Source: Chloroflexota bacterium (lineage in GTDB: Bacteria; Chloroflexota; Anaerolineae; Anaerolineales; Villigracilaceae). Taken from it: DNA of 64,000 bases. Location of the stretch: assembly GCA_021414245.1 (NCBI GenBank), contig JAIOOU010000015.1:248001-312000 (forward strand), read 5' to 3'. Under the pieces are notes generated by a model. It searched no databases and was not told where the DNA came from. It was given only the letters and a program-made list of their open reading frames with translations. Positions 1 to 8,262 of this stretch are shown in pieces. The position numbers were made by a program, and so were the translations under genes. Position 1 is the first letter of the stretch. Every line of letters begins with the position of its first letter.

Positions 1-107
1 CCATGCACAAACGCAAACAGGTCGTGTACACGGCCTCCATCTGGCGCTGGATCATGCTGCTGATCCAGCACATCCCTTCGATCATTTTCCGCCGAATGTC
101 CTTCTAG
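1..107 (+). CDS. C-terminal end of a DprE2-like short-chain dehydrogenase (partial)
   Basis: Only the last 34 codons are inside the window; the frame is open from the left edge to a TAG at 105-107. The tail reads KRKQVVYTASIWRWIMLLIQ, then HIPSIIFRRM. This aromatic/basic ending is typical of SDR proteins of the decaprenylphosphoryl-2-keto-ribose reductase (DprE2) type. The gene lies 58 nt upstream of a DprE1-like oxidase on the same strand, the usual pairing for the two-step epimerisation of polyprenyl-phosphoryl ribose to arabinose. The catalytic part is outside the window, so the assignment rests on the tail and its neighbour. Confidence 0.6.
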   Translation, partial: MHKRKQVVYTASIWRWIMLLIQHIPSIIFRRMSF

Positions 108-165
108 GAAACACTCCACCATTTGTTCGGAGGCCCTGGCCTCCATCGAACAGAAAACAAACAAC

Positions 166-1569
166 ATGAACCCACCTGATCAACTGCTGAATAAATTCAC
201 CCTCCTTGAAAATTTTGGCCATTCCCTTAAGGCCTCTTCGTATTGCATTCAACCCAAAACATCGGAAGAGATTTATGAGACCTTTCAACTGGCAAGGAAA
301 AAAGGCCTCAGCGTCAGCACACGCGGCGGCGGACGCAGCTACAACGACGCCGCCCTGAACGGCGGCGGCATGATGCTGGACATGTCGGCGATGAAGCGGA
401 TCACCGAATGGGATTCAACGACCGGCGTGGTGCGATGTGAACCCGGTGTCACACTCCAAAAATTGTGGGAGCAGGTCCTGCCCGACGGCTGGTGGCCTCC
501 GGTGGTCTCCGGAACAATGTTCACCACACTGGGCGGATGCCTGTCAGCGAACATCCATGGAAAAAACAATTTTCGAATGGGGCCGATTGGCGAGCACGTA
601 CTCGAATTCAGCGCGGTGCTGCCGACAGGCGCCGAAATCACGTGCTCTCCAAAAAAGAACGCGGATCTGTTTTACGCGATGATCAGCGGACTTGGCATGC
701 TGGGTGTTTTCACCTCCATCCAATTGCAGATGAAAAAAATGCATTCGGGTTTGATCGAAGTGCATGCATGGCCCACGCGCACCGTGAAGGAACAACTCTC
801 GTTGATCGAAGACAACGCGCCGAAATACGATTACATTGTAGGCTGGCTGGATACCATCACCATCGGTCATGGACAAATCCATGCCGCTAATTATTTGCCG
901 GAAGGGGAGGATCCCGATCCGCAAAAGACCATGCGGCTTGAAAATCAGAATCTGCCCGGCCGCCTGTTTGGCGTGATGCCAAAATCGATCCTGCATTATT
1001 TCATGACACCCTTTGTGAACAATCTCGGCTGGTGGGGAGTCAACACCGCGAAATATATCGCCAGTTTGCGGAAACACACATTTCGCCAGCCTCACGCCGC
1101 CTTTCACTTTCTTCTGGATTATGTTCCGGATTGGGAACGTTCCGCCGGCCGAGGCGGATTGATCCAGTACCAATCCTTCCTGCCGAAGGAACGCGCGCTT
1201 CCAGCCTGGACCGAGATGCTGACTCTCGCCAAAAAGCAGGGACTCCCCTCCTACCTCGGCGTCACCAAACGTCACCGCCCCGATAAATTCCTGCTGACCC
1301 ACGCCGTGGATGGCTTCTCCCTCGCCCTGGATTTCAAGGTGACCGCCGGCAACCGGGCAAAATTACATAAAATTCTGCAGGAGTATGACCGCATCGTTAT
1401 TGCAAACGGCGGACGTTTCTATTTTGCAAAAAACAGCGAGACTTCCGCTGAAACCGCAAAGGCCTTTCTGGGTGAAGAGACCATTGCAAAATACAAAAAA
1501 TTAAAGAAACGCTGTGATCCGAACGGGCTCCTGGAATCAGATTTGTATCGCAGAATATTTGGAGAATAA
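166..1569 (+). CDS. DprE1-like FAD-binding oxidase
   Basis: 467 residues, close to the usual DprE1 length. The N-terminal PCMH/FAD_binding_4 fold has RGGGRSYND at 53-61 and the pyrophosphate loop GGCLSANIHGKN at 123-134. GRFYFAKN near 417-423 carries the Lys that DprE1 enzymes use for catalysis. Family role: oxidise polyprenyl-phosphoryl-ribose to the 2-keto form, which DprE2 then reduces. The preceding gene ends like DprE2 and a DPPR-synthase-like UbiA protein is at 41 kb, so the pathway is plausible. Where mycobacterial DprE1 has Cys387 in the GWxLCVDF segment, this protein has Ala in GFSLALDF (383-390). The substrate is inferred; related sugar-acid oxidases (alditol or gulonolactone type) remain possible. 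Confidence 0.75.
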   Translation: MNPPDQLLNKFTLLENFGHSLKASSYCIQPKTSEEIYETFQLARKKGLSVSTRGGGRSYNDAALNGGGMMLDMSAMKRITEWDSTTGVVRCEPGVTLQKLWEQVLPDGWWPPVVSGTMFTTLGGCLSANIHGKNNFRMGPIGEHVLEFSAVLPTGAEITCSPKKNADLFYAMISGLGMLGVFTSIQLQMKKMHSGLIEVHAWPTRTVKEQLSLIEDNAPKYDYIVGWLDTITIGHGQIHAANYLPEGEDPDPQKTMRLENQNLPGRLFGVMPKSILHYFMTPFVNNLGWWGVNTAKYIASLRKHTFRQPHAAFHFLLDYVPDWERSAGRGGLIQYQSFLPKERALPAWTEMLTLAKKQGLPSYLGVTKRHRPDKFLLTHAVDGFSLALDFKVTAGNRAKLHKILQEYDRIVIANGGRFYFAKNSETSAETAKAFLGEETIAKYKKLKKRCDPNGLLESDLYRRIFGE

Positions 1570-1570
1570 C

Positions 1571-1599
1571 ATACAGGGCGGGATGATCCCGCCCTGTAT
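1571..1599. repeat. 13-bp inverted repeat overlapping the lipB -10 box
   Basis: ATACAGGGCGGGA at 1571-1583 and its perfect reverse complement at 1587-1599 surround a 3-nt loop. The right arm runs into TATAAT (1597-1602). There is no long T-tract. It may end the oxidase mRNA, act as an operator on the lipB promoter, or do both. Confidence 0.6.
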
Positions 1600-1602
1600 A
1601 AT
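1597..1602 (+). promoter_or_regulatory. -10 box of lipB, probable near-leaderless promoter
   Basis: TATAAT ends 8 nt before the lipB ATG at 1611. No Shine-Dalgarno sequence fits between them, so transcription should start at or next to the start codon. Confidence 0.55.
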
Positions 1603-1610
1603 TTAATGCC

Positions 1611-2318
1611 ATGAACTTTATTGTTGAGGACCTCGGGTTGATCGAATACGAAAAGGCCTGGAAACTACAGGATCGATATGCGGCGGAGATCGCGGACGGC
1701 AGCCGCCCGCCGACATTGCTTTTATTGGAGCACCCGCACGTTTATACATTTGGCCGAAAAGGCCATGCTGAAAACCTGCTGTGGGGTGAGGAACAGTTAA
1801 AGCAAAAGAGGATTTCGATTCACTGGGTGGACCGCGGCGGCGATGTCACCTACCACGGGCCGGGACAATTGGTGGGGTATCCATTACTGCCATTGGGGAA
1901 AATAAATACTGACAACAAACTACCGCAAGCAGATTATGTGGGGTATATCCGCAGATTGGAGAAAACTCTGATCGTGGCGTTGGCGCGGCTCGGCGTGGTG
2001 ACAGGCCAAAGGTCAGGTTTGACCGGCGTGTGGGTGCAGGCGGATGTTCATTCACGCTGTCCAAGATGCCGCCCTGAAGATAAGGAGAAGCCGGCCAAGA
2101 TCGCAGCCATCGGCGTCAAGGTGGATGCACAGGGAATCTCGCGTCACGGCTTCGCCTTGAATGTAAACCCGGACATGGATTATTGGGACGGCATCATTGC
2201 CTGTGGATTAAGTGAACCGGTGGTTGCTCTGGCAGATCTGCTGACGCCGGTCCCCGCCATGCAAAATGTAAAAGGGGAAGTGATCAATGCCTTTCACGAG
2301 GTGTTTTCAGAGCGATAA
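1611..2318 (+). CDS. lipB: octanoyltransferase LipB
   Basis: 235 residues. It moves octanoyl from octanoyl-ACP to lipoyl domains of E2 and GcvH proteins, the first step of lipoate synthesis in the cytoplasm. Seen: RGGDVTYHGPGQ at 75-86, KIAAIGVK at 163-170 with the catalytic Lys, GFALNVNPD near 180-188, and the acyl-accepting Cys in IIACGL at about 198. The protein has an extra loop of roughly 15 residues (about 145-160) with a CPRC motif just before the lysine motif. I do not know this loop from standard LipB; it could bind a metal. The gene is a single unit from its own near-leaderless promoter and converges on the GGDEF gene 8 nt away. Confidence 0.95.
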   Translation: MNFIVEDLGLIEYEKAWKLQDRYAAEIADGSRPPTLLLLEHPHVYTFGRKGHAENLLWGEEQLKQKRISIHWVDRGGDVTYHGPGQLVGYPLLPLGKINTDNKLPQADYVGYIRRLEKTLIVALARLGVVTGQRSGLTGVWVQADVHSRCPRCRPEDKEKPAKIAAIGVKVDAQGISRHGFALNVNPDMDYWDGIIACGLSEPVVALADLLTPVPAMQNVKGEVINAFHEVFSER

Positions 2319-2326
2319 TGATTAGC

Positions 2327-3292
2327 CTATTCGGCCACGGCCCAGCGGTCGCGTCCGTTCCTCTTGGCTTCATACATGGCCGTGTCTGCGCGTTTGAGCA
2401 GGGTTTCCCAGGTATCCACCCCGGGCTGCAATTCGGCAATACCGATACTGATGGTGATGTTGATGATCTGTTCATTCACATCGATGGGAGTCCCGCGGAT
2501 CTGCTTGGACAGGCGTCCGGCCTGTTCAATGGCTGCGGTGGATTTGGAATTGGGCAGCAGGATTAAAAACTCCTCGCCTCCATACCGTCCAACCACATCG
2601 GGATGGCGGATATGGTCGCGCAGCTGATAAGCCACCTGGCGCAGGACTTCATCCCCGGCGAGATGCCCGTAGACATCATTGATCTTCTTGAAATGGTCAA
2701 TATCCACCAGCGAGATGGAGAAAGGGGTGTTGTAACGATTGGCGCGCAGGATCTCATCCTGAAGCTTCCACACAATCATGCGCCGGTTCAGCAGGAACGT
2801 CAGCGCGTCCACCTGGGCCACTTCATTGGCCTGGACCATAACCCCTTCCATTTCAACCTGTTTGTTGCGGGCGATCTTTTTGGCGAATTCGCTTTCGATC
2901 TTGAAGAGCTTCACCTGCCGGTTTAACCGTTCGATGATCTCCCGGGTGGCCGAATCCATTTTGACCGGCTCGGCGATGAAAAGAAAACGGTCCTCCGGAA
3001 CAGGGATCAACAAACAGTCGTAATGTAAATATCGTTCCGCCTCCACGGCAAGTTCGGCAAACCAGCGGTTTTGGGTCTTTAACTCCAGATGGGTTTCAAA
3101 CAGGCGTGTGTCTTTTTTGGAGAAAAATCCCCGCAGATTACTTGTCGAAGGCGATGTTTTTTTGCACTCATCAAAGGCGGGATTCCACGAAATCAGTTGG
3201 CCGTCGCTTTCCAAAAGCACGGCCATGGCATGGATGTGTCCCAACAGGGCTTCCAACCCATGTTCCGAGATAATGTCTGCCATTTCTTTCAT
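2327..3292 (-). CDS. diguanylate cyclase with PAS-like N-terminus
   Basis: 321 residues from the ATG at 3292. The N-terminal 120 residues look like a PAS-type sensor (LESDGQLISWNPAFDECKK). A short helical linker leads to a C-terminal GGDEF domain: DALTFLLNRR at its start, DIDHFKKINDVYGHLAGDE with the metal Asp, and the signature GRYGGEEF. It should make c-di-GMP from two GTP in the cytoplasm; no RxxD inhibitory site is obvious just before GGEEF. An upstream in-frame ATG exists at 3310, but a TACAAT -10 box sits 6 nt before the 3292 ATG, which matches the leaderless pattern seen in this window, so 3292 was chosen. There are no TM segments. Confidence 0.85.
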   Translation of the reverse strand: MKEMADIISEHGLEALLGHIHAMAVLLESDGQLISWNPAFDECKKTSPSTSNLRGFFSKKDTRLFETHLELKTQNRWFAELAVEAERYLHYDCLLIPVPEDRFLFIAEPVKMDSATREIIERLNRQVKLFKIESEFAKKIARNKQVEMEGVMVQANEVAQVDALTFLLNRRMIVWKLQDEILRANRYNTPFSISLVDIDHFKKINDVYGHLAGDEVLRQVAYQLRDHIRHPDVVGRYGGEEFLILLPNSKSTAAIEQAGRLSKQIRGTPIDVNEQIINITISIGIAELQPGVDTWETLLKRADTAMYEAKRNGRDRWAVAE

Positions 3293-3298
3293 CTTATG

Positions 3299-3304
3299 AT
3301 TGTA
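3299..3304 (-). promoter_or_regulatory. -10 box of the GGDEF gene (leaderless)
   Basis: On the minus strand TACAAT is followed by 6 nt and the ATG at 3292. No ribosome-binding site is present. Confidence 0.5.
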
Positions 3305-3388
3305 TATCATTAGTTATATATTTCCGCCCACCTTACAAAAATAATAATGGCCCTTAAGTCATCCCTTTTGAAAACAGGGTTTTTGACC

Positions 3389-5158
3389 CTATCGGGCCCC
3401 TTTTCTGCCAAATTGACGCTCCAACATATCCACAGACAGGTGGATCATGGTCGGCCTGCCGTGCGGACAGGTGCGCGGAGATTGGCAGGCTTCGAGGTCA
3501 TTTAGCAGGGCATGCTGCTCCTCGCTCGTCAAGGTCTGGCCTCCCTTAACTGCCAGCCGCTTGCATACGCGGGCGGCAAGTTTCGCCTCGACCTCGGCCT
3601 GCAGGGGTGTCTCGTCCTCCTCGAAATCCTCAACCAGGGCACGCAGCGCAGAGGAAGGGTCCCCGCCTGCGAACAATACCGGCATGGCGCGTACCTGAAA
3701 GGTATTGGTGCCGAACTCCTCGACTTCAAACCCAAAATGATTCAGGAAAGGCAGTTGGGATGTCAGAATCTTCGCGGACCCCGGAGGCAGGGTCACCACC
3801 TCGGGCGCGAGCAAAGCCTGGGATGGAATGCTTTTGCGGTCATGCTGGGCCATCAGCTTTTCAAACAAAACCCGTTCATGGGCGGCATGTTGATCAATGA
3901 GATACAGGCCGTCCGGCCCTTCTGCCACGATATAAGTTGAACCGATCTGGCCGATCAACCGCAAGAGGGGTACGCCTGCAAAGGACGGACTCCCGCTTTC
4001 CGATCTTCGATCCGTCGATTGGGCAGCGGTCTCTTCCCGACCTTGTGACTGATTCCCGCTTACCGGTATTTCATCGTTGTCATGGGCGATTGACCAATCG
4101 ATGCCAACTTCCCTTCTTTCATTCGAAACCGGGCGTGAACCCCACAGCTGCGGAGAGACCGAGCTCACCGGGGTATAAGCCAGGAGCGCCTTGCGCGCGG
4201 ACCTTTGCACGAAACTAAAGACCTTGTCCTGACTTCGAAAACGAACCTCCGCCTTGGTGGGATGCACGTTTACATCCACCTCTTCGGGGGCGATTTCCAA
4301 AAATAAGGCTGTGAGCGGATAACGTCCCACCATCAACAGGGTGTGATAGGCCTGCAGCAAGGCCGCGGTCAGTGAAAATTCCTGCACCCAGCGGCCGTTG
4401 ACAAAAAAGGTGATCTCTTTTCGATTGGAACGGGTCAGGGATGTGGGGCTGACAAACCCGGTCAAGCCCAGGCCCTCCTCCTGCGCCATGACCTCGAGCA
4501 TTTGCTTCCCCACTTCCACCCCATATAAAGCAGCCAGGATGGCGCGCCGGTCACCATCTCCGGCGGTTTGCAAAGTGGCCTGTTTGCCGTCGGTCACTTT
4601 GAAACGCACGTTGGGATACGCCAGCGCATAGCGTGTGATCAAAGAATCAATGGCACGCCTTTCGGTGACATCCGTCTTCAGGAATTTCAAGCGCGCCGGT
4701 ACGTTATAAAATAAATTCTCCACACGCAGCACCGTTCCAACCGGGGCACCCACTTTTTCCACCCTGCCGGAAACACCGCCCTCCACCTTCAGGCGCGCAC
4801 CCTCGCGGGCAGACTTGACCCGCGAAGTGATGGTCATCTGTGAAACGGAGCCGATCGATGCCAGAGCCTCGCCCCGGAAGCCCAGAGTCGAGATGTGGAA
4901 CAGGTCCCCGGACTGGACCAGCTTCGAGGTCGCATGACGCGCGGCGGCCAGCTCCAGTTCGTCGGCTGCAATGCCAAGGCCGTCGTCCGCCACTTCGATC
5001 AAAGTCCGGCCCGCATCCACAATGGAGATCGAAATATTGCGCGCACCGGCATCCAGCGCGTTCTCGGTTAATTCCTTTACAACGGAGGCGGGGCGTTCAA
5101 CGACCTCACCCGCCGCAATTTGCGAGGAGACTTCGGAGGATAAAAGGCGAATGGGCAT
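3389..5158 (-). CDS. mutL: DNA mismatch repair protein MutL
   Basis: 589 residues. The GHKL ATPase N-terminus shows IAAGEVVERPASVVKEL, ENALDAGA, DDGLGI and GFRGEAL. After a variable linker rich in Ser/Arg/Glu (about 330-400), the dimerisation domain carries the endonuclease metal motif DQHAAHERVLFEKL (from about 422) and CPHGRP (about 564). It is therefore a nicking MutL of the non-E. coli type, which cuts the daughter strand during repair. No mutS is in the window. A TTG 21 nt upstream is in frame, but it lies in the promoter; the ATG at 5158 starts the conserved MPIRLLSSEV and sits 6 nt after a -10 box. It is divergent from a HAD gene and shares a promoter palindrome with it. Confidence 0.97.
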   Translation of the reverse strand: MPIRLLSSEVSSQIAAGEVVERPASVVKELTENALDAGARNISISIVDAGRTLIEVADDGLGIAADELELAAARHATSKLVQSGDLFHISTLGFRGEALASIGSVSQMTITSRVKSAREGARLKVEGGVSGRVEKVGAPVGTVLRVENLFYNVPARLKFLKTDVTERRAIDSLITRYALAYPNVRFKVTDGKQATLQTAGDGDRRAILAALYGVEVGKQMLEVMAQEEGLGLTGFVSPTSLTRSNRKEITFFVNGRWVQEFSLTAALLQAYHTLLMVGRYPLTALFLEIAPEEVDVNVHPTKAEVRFRSQDKVFSFVQRSARKALLAYTPVSSVSPQLWGSRPVSNERREVGIDWSIAHDNDEIPVSGNQSQGREETAAQSTDRRSESGSPSFAGVPLLRLIGQIGSTYIVAEGPDGLYLIDQHAAHERVLFEKLMAQHDRKSIPSQALLAPEVVTLPPGSAKILTSQLPFLNHFGFEVEEFGTNTFQVRAMPVLFAGGDPSSALRALVEDFEEDETPLQAEVEAKLAARVCKRLAVKGGQTLTSEEQHALLNDLEACQSPRTCPHGRPTMIHLSVDMLERQFGRKGAR

Positions 5159-5163
5159 TCGCA

Positions 5164-5173
5164 GATTATAATC
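5164..5173. promoter_or_regulatory. palindromic divergent -10 element for mutL and the HAD gene
   Basis: GATTATAATC is its own reverse complement and gives TATAAT on both strands (5167-5172 plus, 5170-5165 minus). Each copy ends exactly 6 nt before an ATG: 5179 on plus and 5158 on minus. The 20-bp intergenic space leaves no room for a leader, so both mRNAs should be leaderless and the two promoters should compete for polymerase. Confidence 0.7.
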
Positions 5174-5178
5174 GCGCA

Positions 5179-5814
5179 ATGCGATTTACCACCGTTTTCT
5201 TCGATCTGGATGACACGTTGTATCCATCCAGCTCAAATTTGTGGAAGGCCATCAAACAGCGCATGAACGATTTTATGCGCGAACGAATGAATATTCCGGA
5301 AGCGGAAATCCCCGCGCTGCGCGAAAAATACTTTTTGCAGTACGGGACCACACTGCGCGGCCTGCAGAAGCATCATGATATTGATGTGGAGGATTTTCTG
5401 GCCTATGTGCACGACCTGCCGTTAGACCAATATCTCATCCCGGACCCGACTCAACGCTCGGTCATCGCATCCCTCCCGGCCCGCAAGCTGGTCTTTACCA
5501 ATGCAGACATTCCCCACGCCGACCGGGTGCTGAACGCACTCCGCCTGCGCGATCTTTTTCCCACCATTATCGATGTGACGACGGTTGCGCCGTATTGCAA
5601 ACCCATGCCTGAGTCCTTTGAGATCGCCCTGCACATCGCGGGCGAAACGGACCCCTCCCGCTGCGTGATGATCGATGACCTGGCGCGCACAACCCGCGCC
5701 GCACGCGTGGCCGGCCTGTTCAGCATTTTATACAACGGCTCCGGGTCCGCGGATGATGCCAACGCGCATTTTACGGATTGGAACGAATTGAGCGGTATTT
5801 TGGAGACACAATAA
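5179..5814 (+). CDS. HAD-superfamily hydrolase, pyrimidine 5'-nucleotidase-like
   Basis: 211 residues. Motif I is FFDLDDTLYP (Asp nucleophile and acid/base) near residue 6. The helical cap includes a DYF-type region and LPLDQYLIPDPT. Motif II is VFTNAD, motif III is the Lys in CKPMPESFEIAL, and motif IV is MIDDLARTT. This layout matches the SDT1/pyrimidine 5'-nucleotidase branch of HAD phosphatases; the substrate is not proven. The reading frame stays open upstream into mutL antisense, but the start was set at 5179 because family homology starts there and the shared -10 box lies 6 nt before it. A small membrane protein gene follows after 2 nt. Confidence 0.85.
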   Translation: MRFTTVFFDLDDTLYPSSSNLWKAIKQRMNDFMRERMNIPEAEIPALREKYFLQYGTTLRGLQKHHDIDVEDFLAYVHDLPLDQYLIPDPTQRSVIASLPARKLVFTNADIPHADRVLNALRLRDLFPTIIDVTTVAPYCKPMPESFEIALHIAGETDPSRCVMIDDLARTTRAARVAGLFSILYNGSGSADDANAHFTDWNELSGILETQ

Positions 5815-5816
5815 TC

Positions 5817-6059
5817 ATGGAAACAAACAAGGTGGTTATTGGCGCGCTGCTCTTCATCCTGCTGGTGATTGGCTCGAATTTCATCATGTATGGGATTGCC
5901 CGCGGTGCAGCCAGATCGAACCAAAAGGGTTTTCTGGAGACCCTGGGCCGCTCCCTGAACACATCCAATCTGAAAAAGAACAATTCCATGGATGAATTGC
6001 GTCAAAAAATGCAGGAACTGAACGGGGGTAAGAAGGAAGACCCGCCCGATTCTGAATAA
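5817..6059 (+). CDS. small single-pass membrane protein, unknown
   Basis: 80 residues. One N-terminal TM helix (VVIGALLFILLVIGSNFIMYGIA, about 7-29) is followed by a polar, Lys/Asn/Glu-rich tail (SMDELRQKMQEL) that should sit on one face of the membrane. The ATG lies 2 nt after the HAD stop codon, so the pair is probably co-transcribed and coupled. No family recognised. There is no Cys at a lipobox position and no signal-peptidase site is obvious, so it is likely a membrane-anchored peptide. Confidence 0.7.
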   Translation: METNKVVIGALLFILLVIGSNFIMYGIARGAARSNQKGFLETLGRSLNTSNLKKNNSMDELRQKMQELNGGKKEDPPDSE

Positions 6060-6160
6060 ATGGAACCTTTTTCTTACATAAATCGTACAAAGGATTCAGG
6101 GTGCTTTAATCCCTGACTGGTATCTTTCTGAAGGAAATGCGCCAAAATTGGAGGCCAATC

Positions 6161-7465
6161 GTGAATAAAACTTTAAAGACTATTTTCATCGTGCTCGTGG
6201 TGATCGTGCTTGCGCTGGGTTCGTTCGCAGGTGGATTCGTGACCGGGCACCTTGTGCCCTTTGTGGGCCTGCCCGGCCTGCAGAGTCCGACCGCGTCCGC
6301 GCCGGCCACTGCTTCTCCCGAAGAGCAGTCTGCAACCCCGGGTGAATACCAAAGCCTGTTCGGGCCGTTCTGGGAAGCCTGGAACCTGGTCCACCAGAAT
6401 TATGTGGATCAACCCGTGGATGATGTGGCGCTCATGCGCGGCGCCATCAGCGGCATGATGCAGGCCCTGGGTGACAAGCATTCCTCCTACATGGACCCCA
6501 AGGATTTTCAGGAAGCCAACGCCAGCCTTGAAGGAGAATATGAAGGCATTGGCGCCTATGTGGATACCACCACAAAATATCTGACCATCACCAGCCCAAT
6601 GCCGGGCTCTCCCGCCGAGAAAGCCGGGCTGCAGCCCGGTGACCAGGTGGTTGCGATTGACGGCGAGGATATGACCGGGATCGTTGCGGAAGTGGCTCGT
6701 ACGAAGGTCCTTGGTCCCCAGGGCACCACCGTACATTTGTCCATTCTGCGCGAAGGCGCGGATAAAATCCTCGAGTTCGATGTGGTGCGTGAAAAGATCA
6801 CCCTGAAATCCTCCAGCGGAAAAATGCTGGATAACGGCATTGCTTATATTCAGATCACCACCTTTGGCGCAAAGACCACGCCCGAGTTGCTGGCTGCTCT
6901 CAAAGATCTCATGGCCCAGCACCCGAAGGGCATCATCCTGGACCTGCGCAACAACGGCGGCGGATATTTGCAGACCGCAGTCGAGGTCGCGTCCCAATTT
7001 GTGGGCGACGGCGTGGTGTTGTATGAGAAATATGGGGATGGCAGCAAGACGAAATATGACATCATTCCCGGCGGCATGGCCACAGATACGAACATCCCCA
7101 TGGTGGTGCTGATCAACGAAGGCTCCGCCTCCGCCTCGGAGATCGTCGCAGGTGCACTGCAGGATTACGGTCGCGCCAAGCTTGTGGGTGTCACTTCGTA
7201 TGGAAAAGGCTCCGTACAGAACTGGATTCCGCTCACCGGCGATAACGGCGCGGTACGCATCACCATCGCCAAATGGCTGACCCCCAAGGAACACACCATC
7301 CATGAGATCGGCCTGACCCCGGATGTATATGTGACCATGACCGAGGAGGATTACAAGGCAAAACGCGACCCGCAATTGGATGCGGCAGTGGAAACCCTGC
7401 TGGCCATGTTGAGCGGATCCCCGGTCCCGACCTCGATGCCGACGCCGGCATTTCCCACGCCTTGA
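6161..7465 (+). CDS. S41 C-terminal processing peptidase (CtpA-like)
   Basis: 434 residues. An N-terminal TM/signal anchor (TIFIVLVVIVLALGSFAGGF) exports the protein. After a Pro/Ala/Thr linker comes the helical N-domain, a PDZ domain (about 125-210, with SPAEKAGLQPGDQVVAIDG), and the S41 core. The Ser is in EGSASASEIVAGAL and the Lys in YGKGSVQ, the Ser/Lys dyad of CtpA/CtpB. It should trim the C-termini of extracytoplasmic proteins. An ATG at 6137 is in frame, but GTG at 6161 has GGAGG 6 nt upstream and starts directly at the basic n-region, so it was chosen. The C-terminus has a short Pro/Thr tail. An M-type peptidase gene follows 38 nt later. Confidence 0.93.
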   Translation: MNKTLKTIFIVLVVIVLALGSFAGGFVTGHLVPFVGLPGLQSPTASAPATASPEEQSATPGEYQSLFGPFWEAWNLVHQNYVDQPVDDVALMRGAISGMMQALGDKHSSYMDPKDFQEANASLEGEYEGIGAYVDTTTKYLTITSPMPGSPAEKAGLQPGDQVVAIDGEDMTGIVAEVARTKVLGPQGTTVHLSILREGADKILEFDVVREKITLKSSSGKMLDNGIAYIQITTFGAKTTPELLAALKDLMAQHPKGIILDLRNNGGGYLQTAVEVASQFVGDGVVLYEKYGDGSKTKYDIIPGGMATDTNIPMVVLINEGSASASEIVAGALQDYGRAKLVGVTSYGKGSVQNWIPLTGDNGAVRITIAKWLTPKEHTIHEIGLTPDVYVTMTEEDYKAKRDPQLDAAVETLLAMLSGSPVPTSMPTPAFPTP

Positions 7466-7503
7466 TTTTCAAGCGAGGCATAGCAACAAAAGGAGAGTAA
7501 GTC

Positions 7504-8196
7504 ATGATGTATTTCAATCCAACCTATCTGATATACATGATCCCGGCCTTTATTTTGATGGCGTTAACGTCATGGTATGTAAAATCGGCCTACAACAAAT
7601 GGAGCCGGGTGCCGGCCCAAAGCCGGCTGACCGGCGCACAGGCCGCGCAGCAATTGATTTCCGCAGGCAATCTCTACGGCGTCCAGATCCAGGGCATTGC
7701 GGGAAACCTGACCGACCATTACGACCCGCGCAATAAAACGCTGAACCTGTCCCAGGGTGTGGCCAATGTGGCCTCGGTGGCCTCCGTGGCCATCGCAGCG
7801 CACGAACTCGGTCATGCCATGCAAGACGCGGAGGGCTACCTGCCCTTGAGGATTCGCGCAGCGCTGGTGCCGGCCGTCAACATCGGGTCCAACCTCGGCT
7901 GGATCCTGATCATGATCGGCCTGTTCCTGAACTTCACACAGCTGGCCTGGCTCGGGATTCTCGTTTTTTCGGGAGGTGCTGTCTTTGCCCTGTTCACCCT
8001 TCCGGTCGAGTTCAACGCTTCCGCCCGCGCCAAACAGCTGCTCGTGCAGACCGGCATCATTCAAACCGAAGACGAGAGACGCGGCGTCAATACCGTATTA
8101 AACGCGGCCGCATTGACCTATGTAGCGGGGCTGGTCACCGCAGTGATGCAACTCTTGTATTATGTGTCCCTGGTCGGCGGCCGCAGACGCAGATAA
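7504..8196 (+). CDS. membrane zinc metallopeptidase, YugP/DUF peptidase_Mx family
   Basis: 230 residues. TM segments lie near 5-22, 118-160 and 200-222. The zinc motif is AAHELGHAMQ (about residues 98-107), preceded by NKTLNLS, as in the YugP-type neutral zinc metallopeptidases (PF04298). Family substrates are largely unknown; membrane-protein quality control is only a suggestion. Start ATG 7504 has AGGAGAG 6-7 nt upstream; the next codon is also ATG. It follows the S41 peptidase closely, so the two may form one envelope-proteolysis operon. A perfect 20-bp terminator hairpin follows directly. Confidence 0.9.
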   Translation: MMYFNPTYLIYMIPAFILMALTSWYVKSAYNKWSRVPAQSRLTGAQAAQQLISAGNLYGVQIQGIAGNLTDHYDPRNKTLNLSQGVANVASVASVAIAAHELGHAMQDAEGYLPLRIRAALVPAVNIGSNLGWILIMIGLFLNFTQLAWLGILVFSGGAVFALFTLPVEFNASARAKQLLVQTGIIQTEDERRGVNTVLNAAALTYVAGLVTAVMQLLYYVSLVGGRRRR

Positions 8197-8203
8197 GCAC
8201 ACT

Positions 8204-8249
8204 ACACACAAAAAAAGAGCAGGTGAAAGCCTGCTCTTTTTTTGTGTGT
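8204..8249. terminator. intrinsic terminator, perfect 20-bp stem
   Basis: Arms 8204-8223 and 8230-8249 are exact reverse complements with a 6-nt loop. A and T runs on either side let it work in both directions. The last base of the right arm is also the first base of the next gene's TATAAT. Confidence 0.9.
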
Positions 8250-8254
8250 ATAAT
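8249..8254 (+). promoter_or_regulatory. -10 box for the flippase-like gene
   Basis: TATAAT ends 8 nt before the ATG at 8263, directly abutting the terminator stem. No Shine-Dalgarno sequence is present. Confidence 0.5.
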
Positions 8255-8262
8255 CACTAGCA

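Noticed and set aside
4840-5178. A longer HAD protein starting at 4840
   Set aside because: The extra 113 residues are antisense to the mutL ATPase domain and Arg/Pro/Ser-rich; the HAD fold starts at 5179 and a promoter box sits just before it.
6173-7375. 400-codon minus-strand open frame opposite the S41 peptidase
   Set aside because: Antisense shadow; the plus strand has PDZ and S41 motifs with the catalytic dyad.
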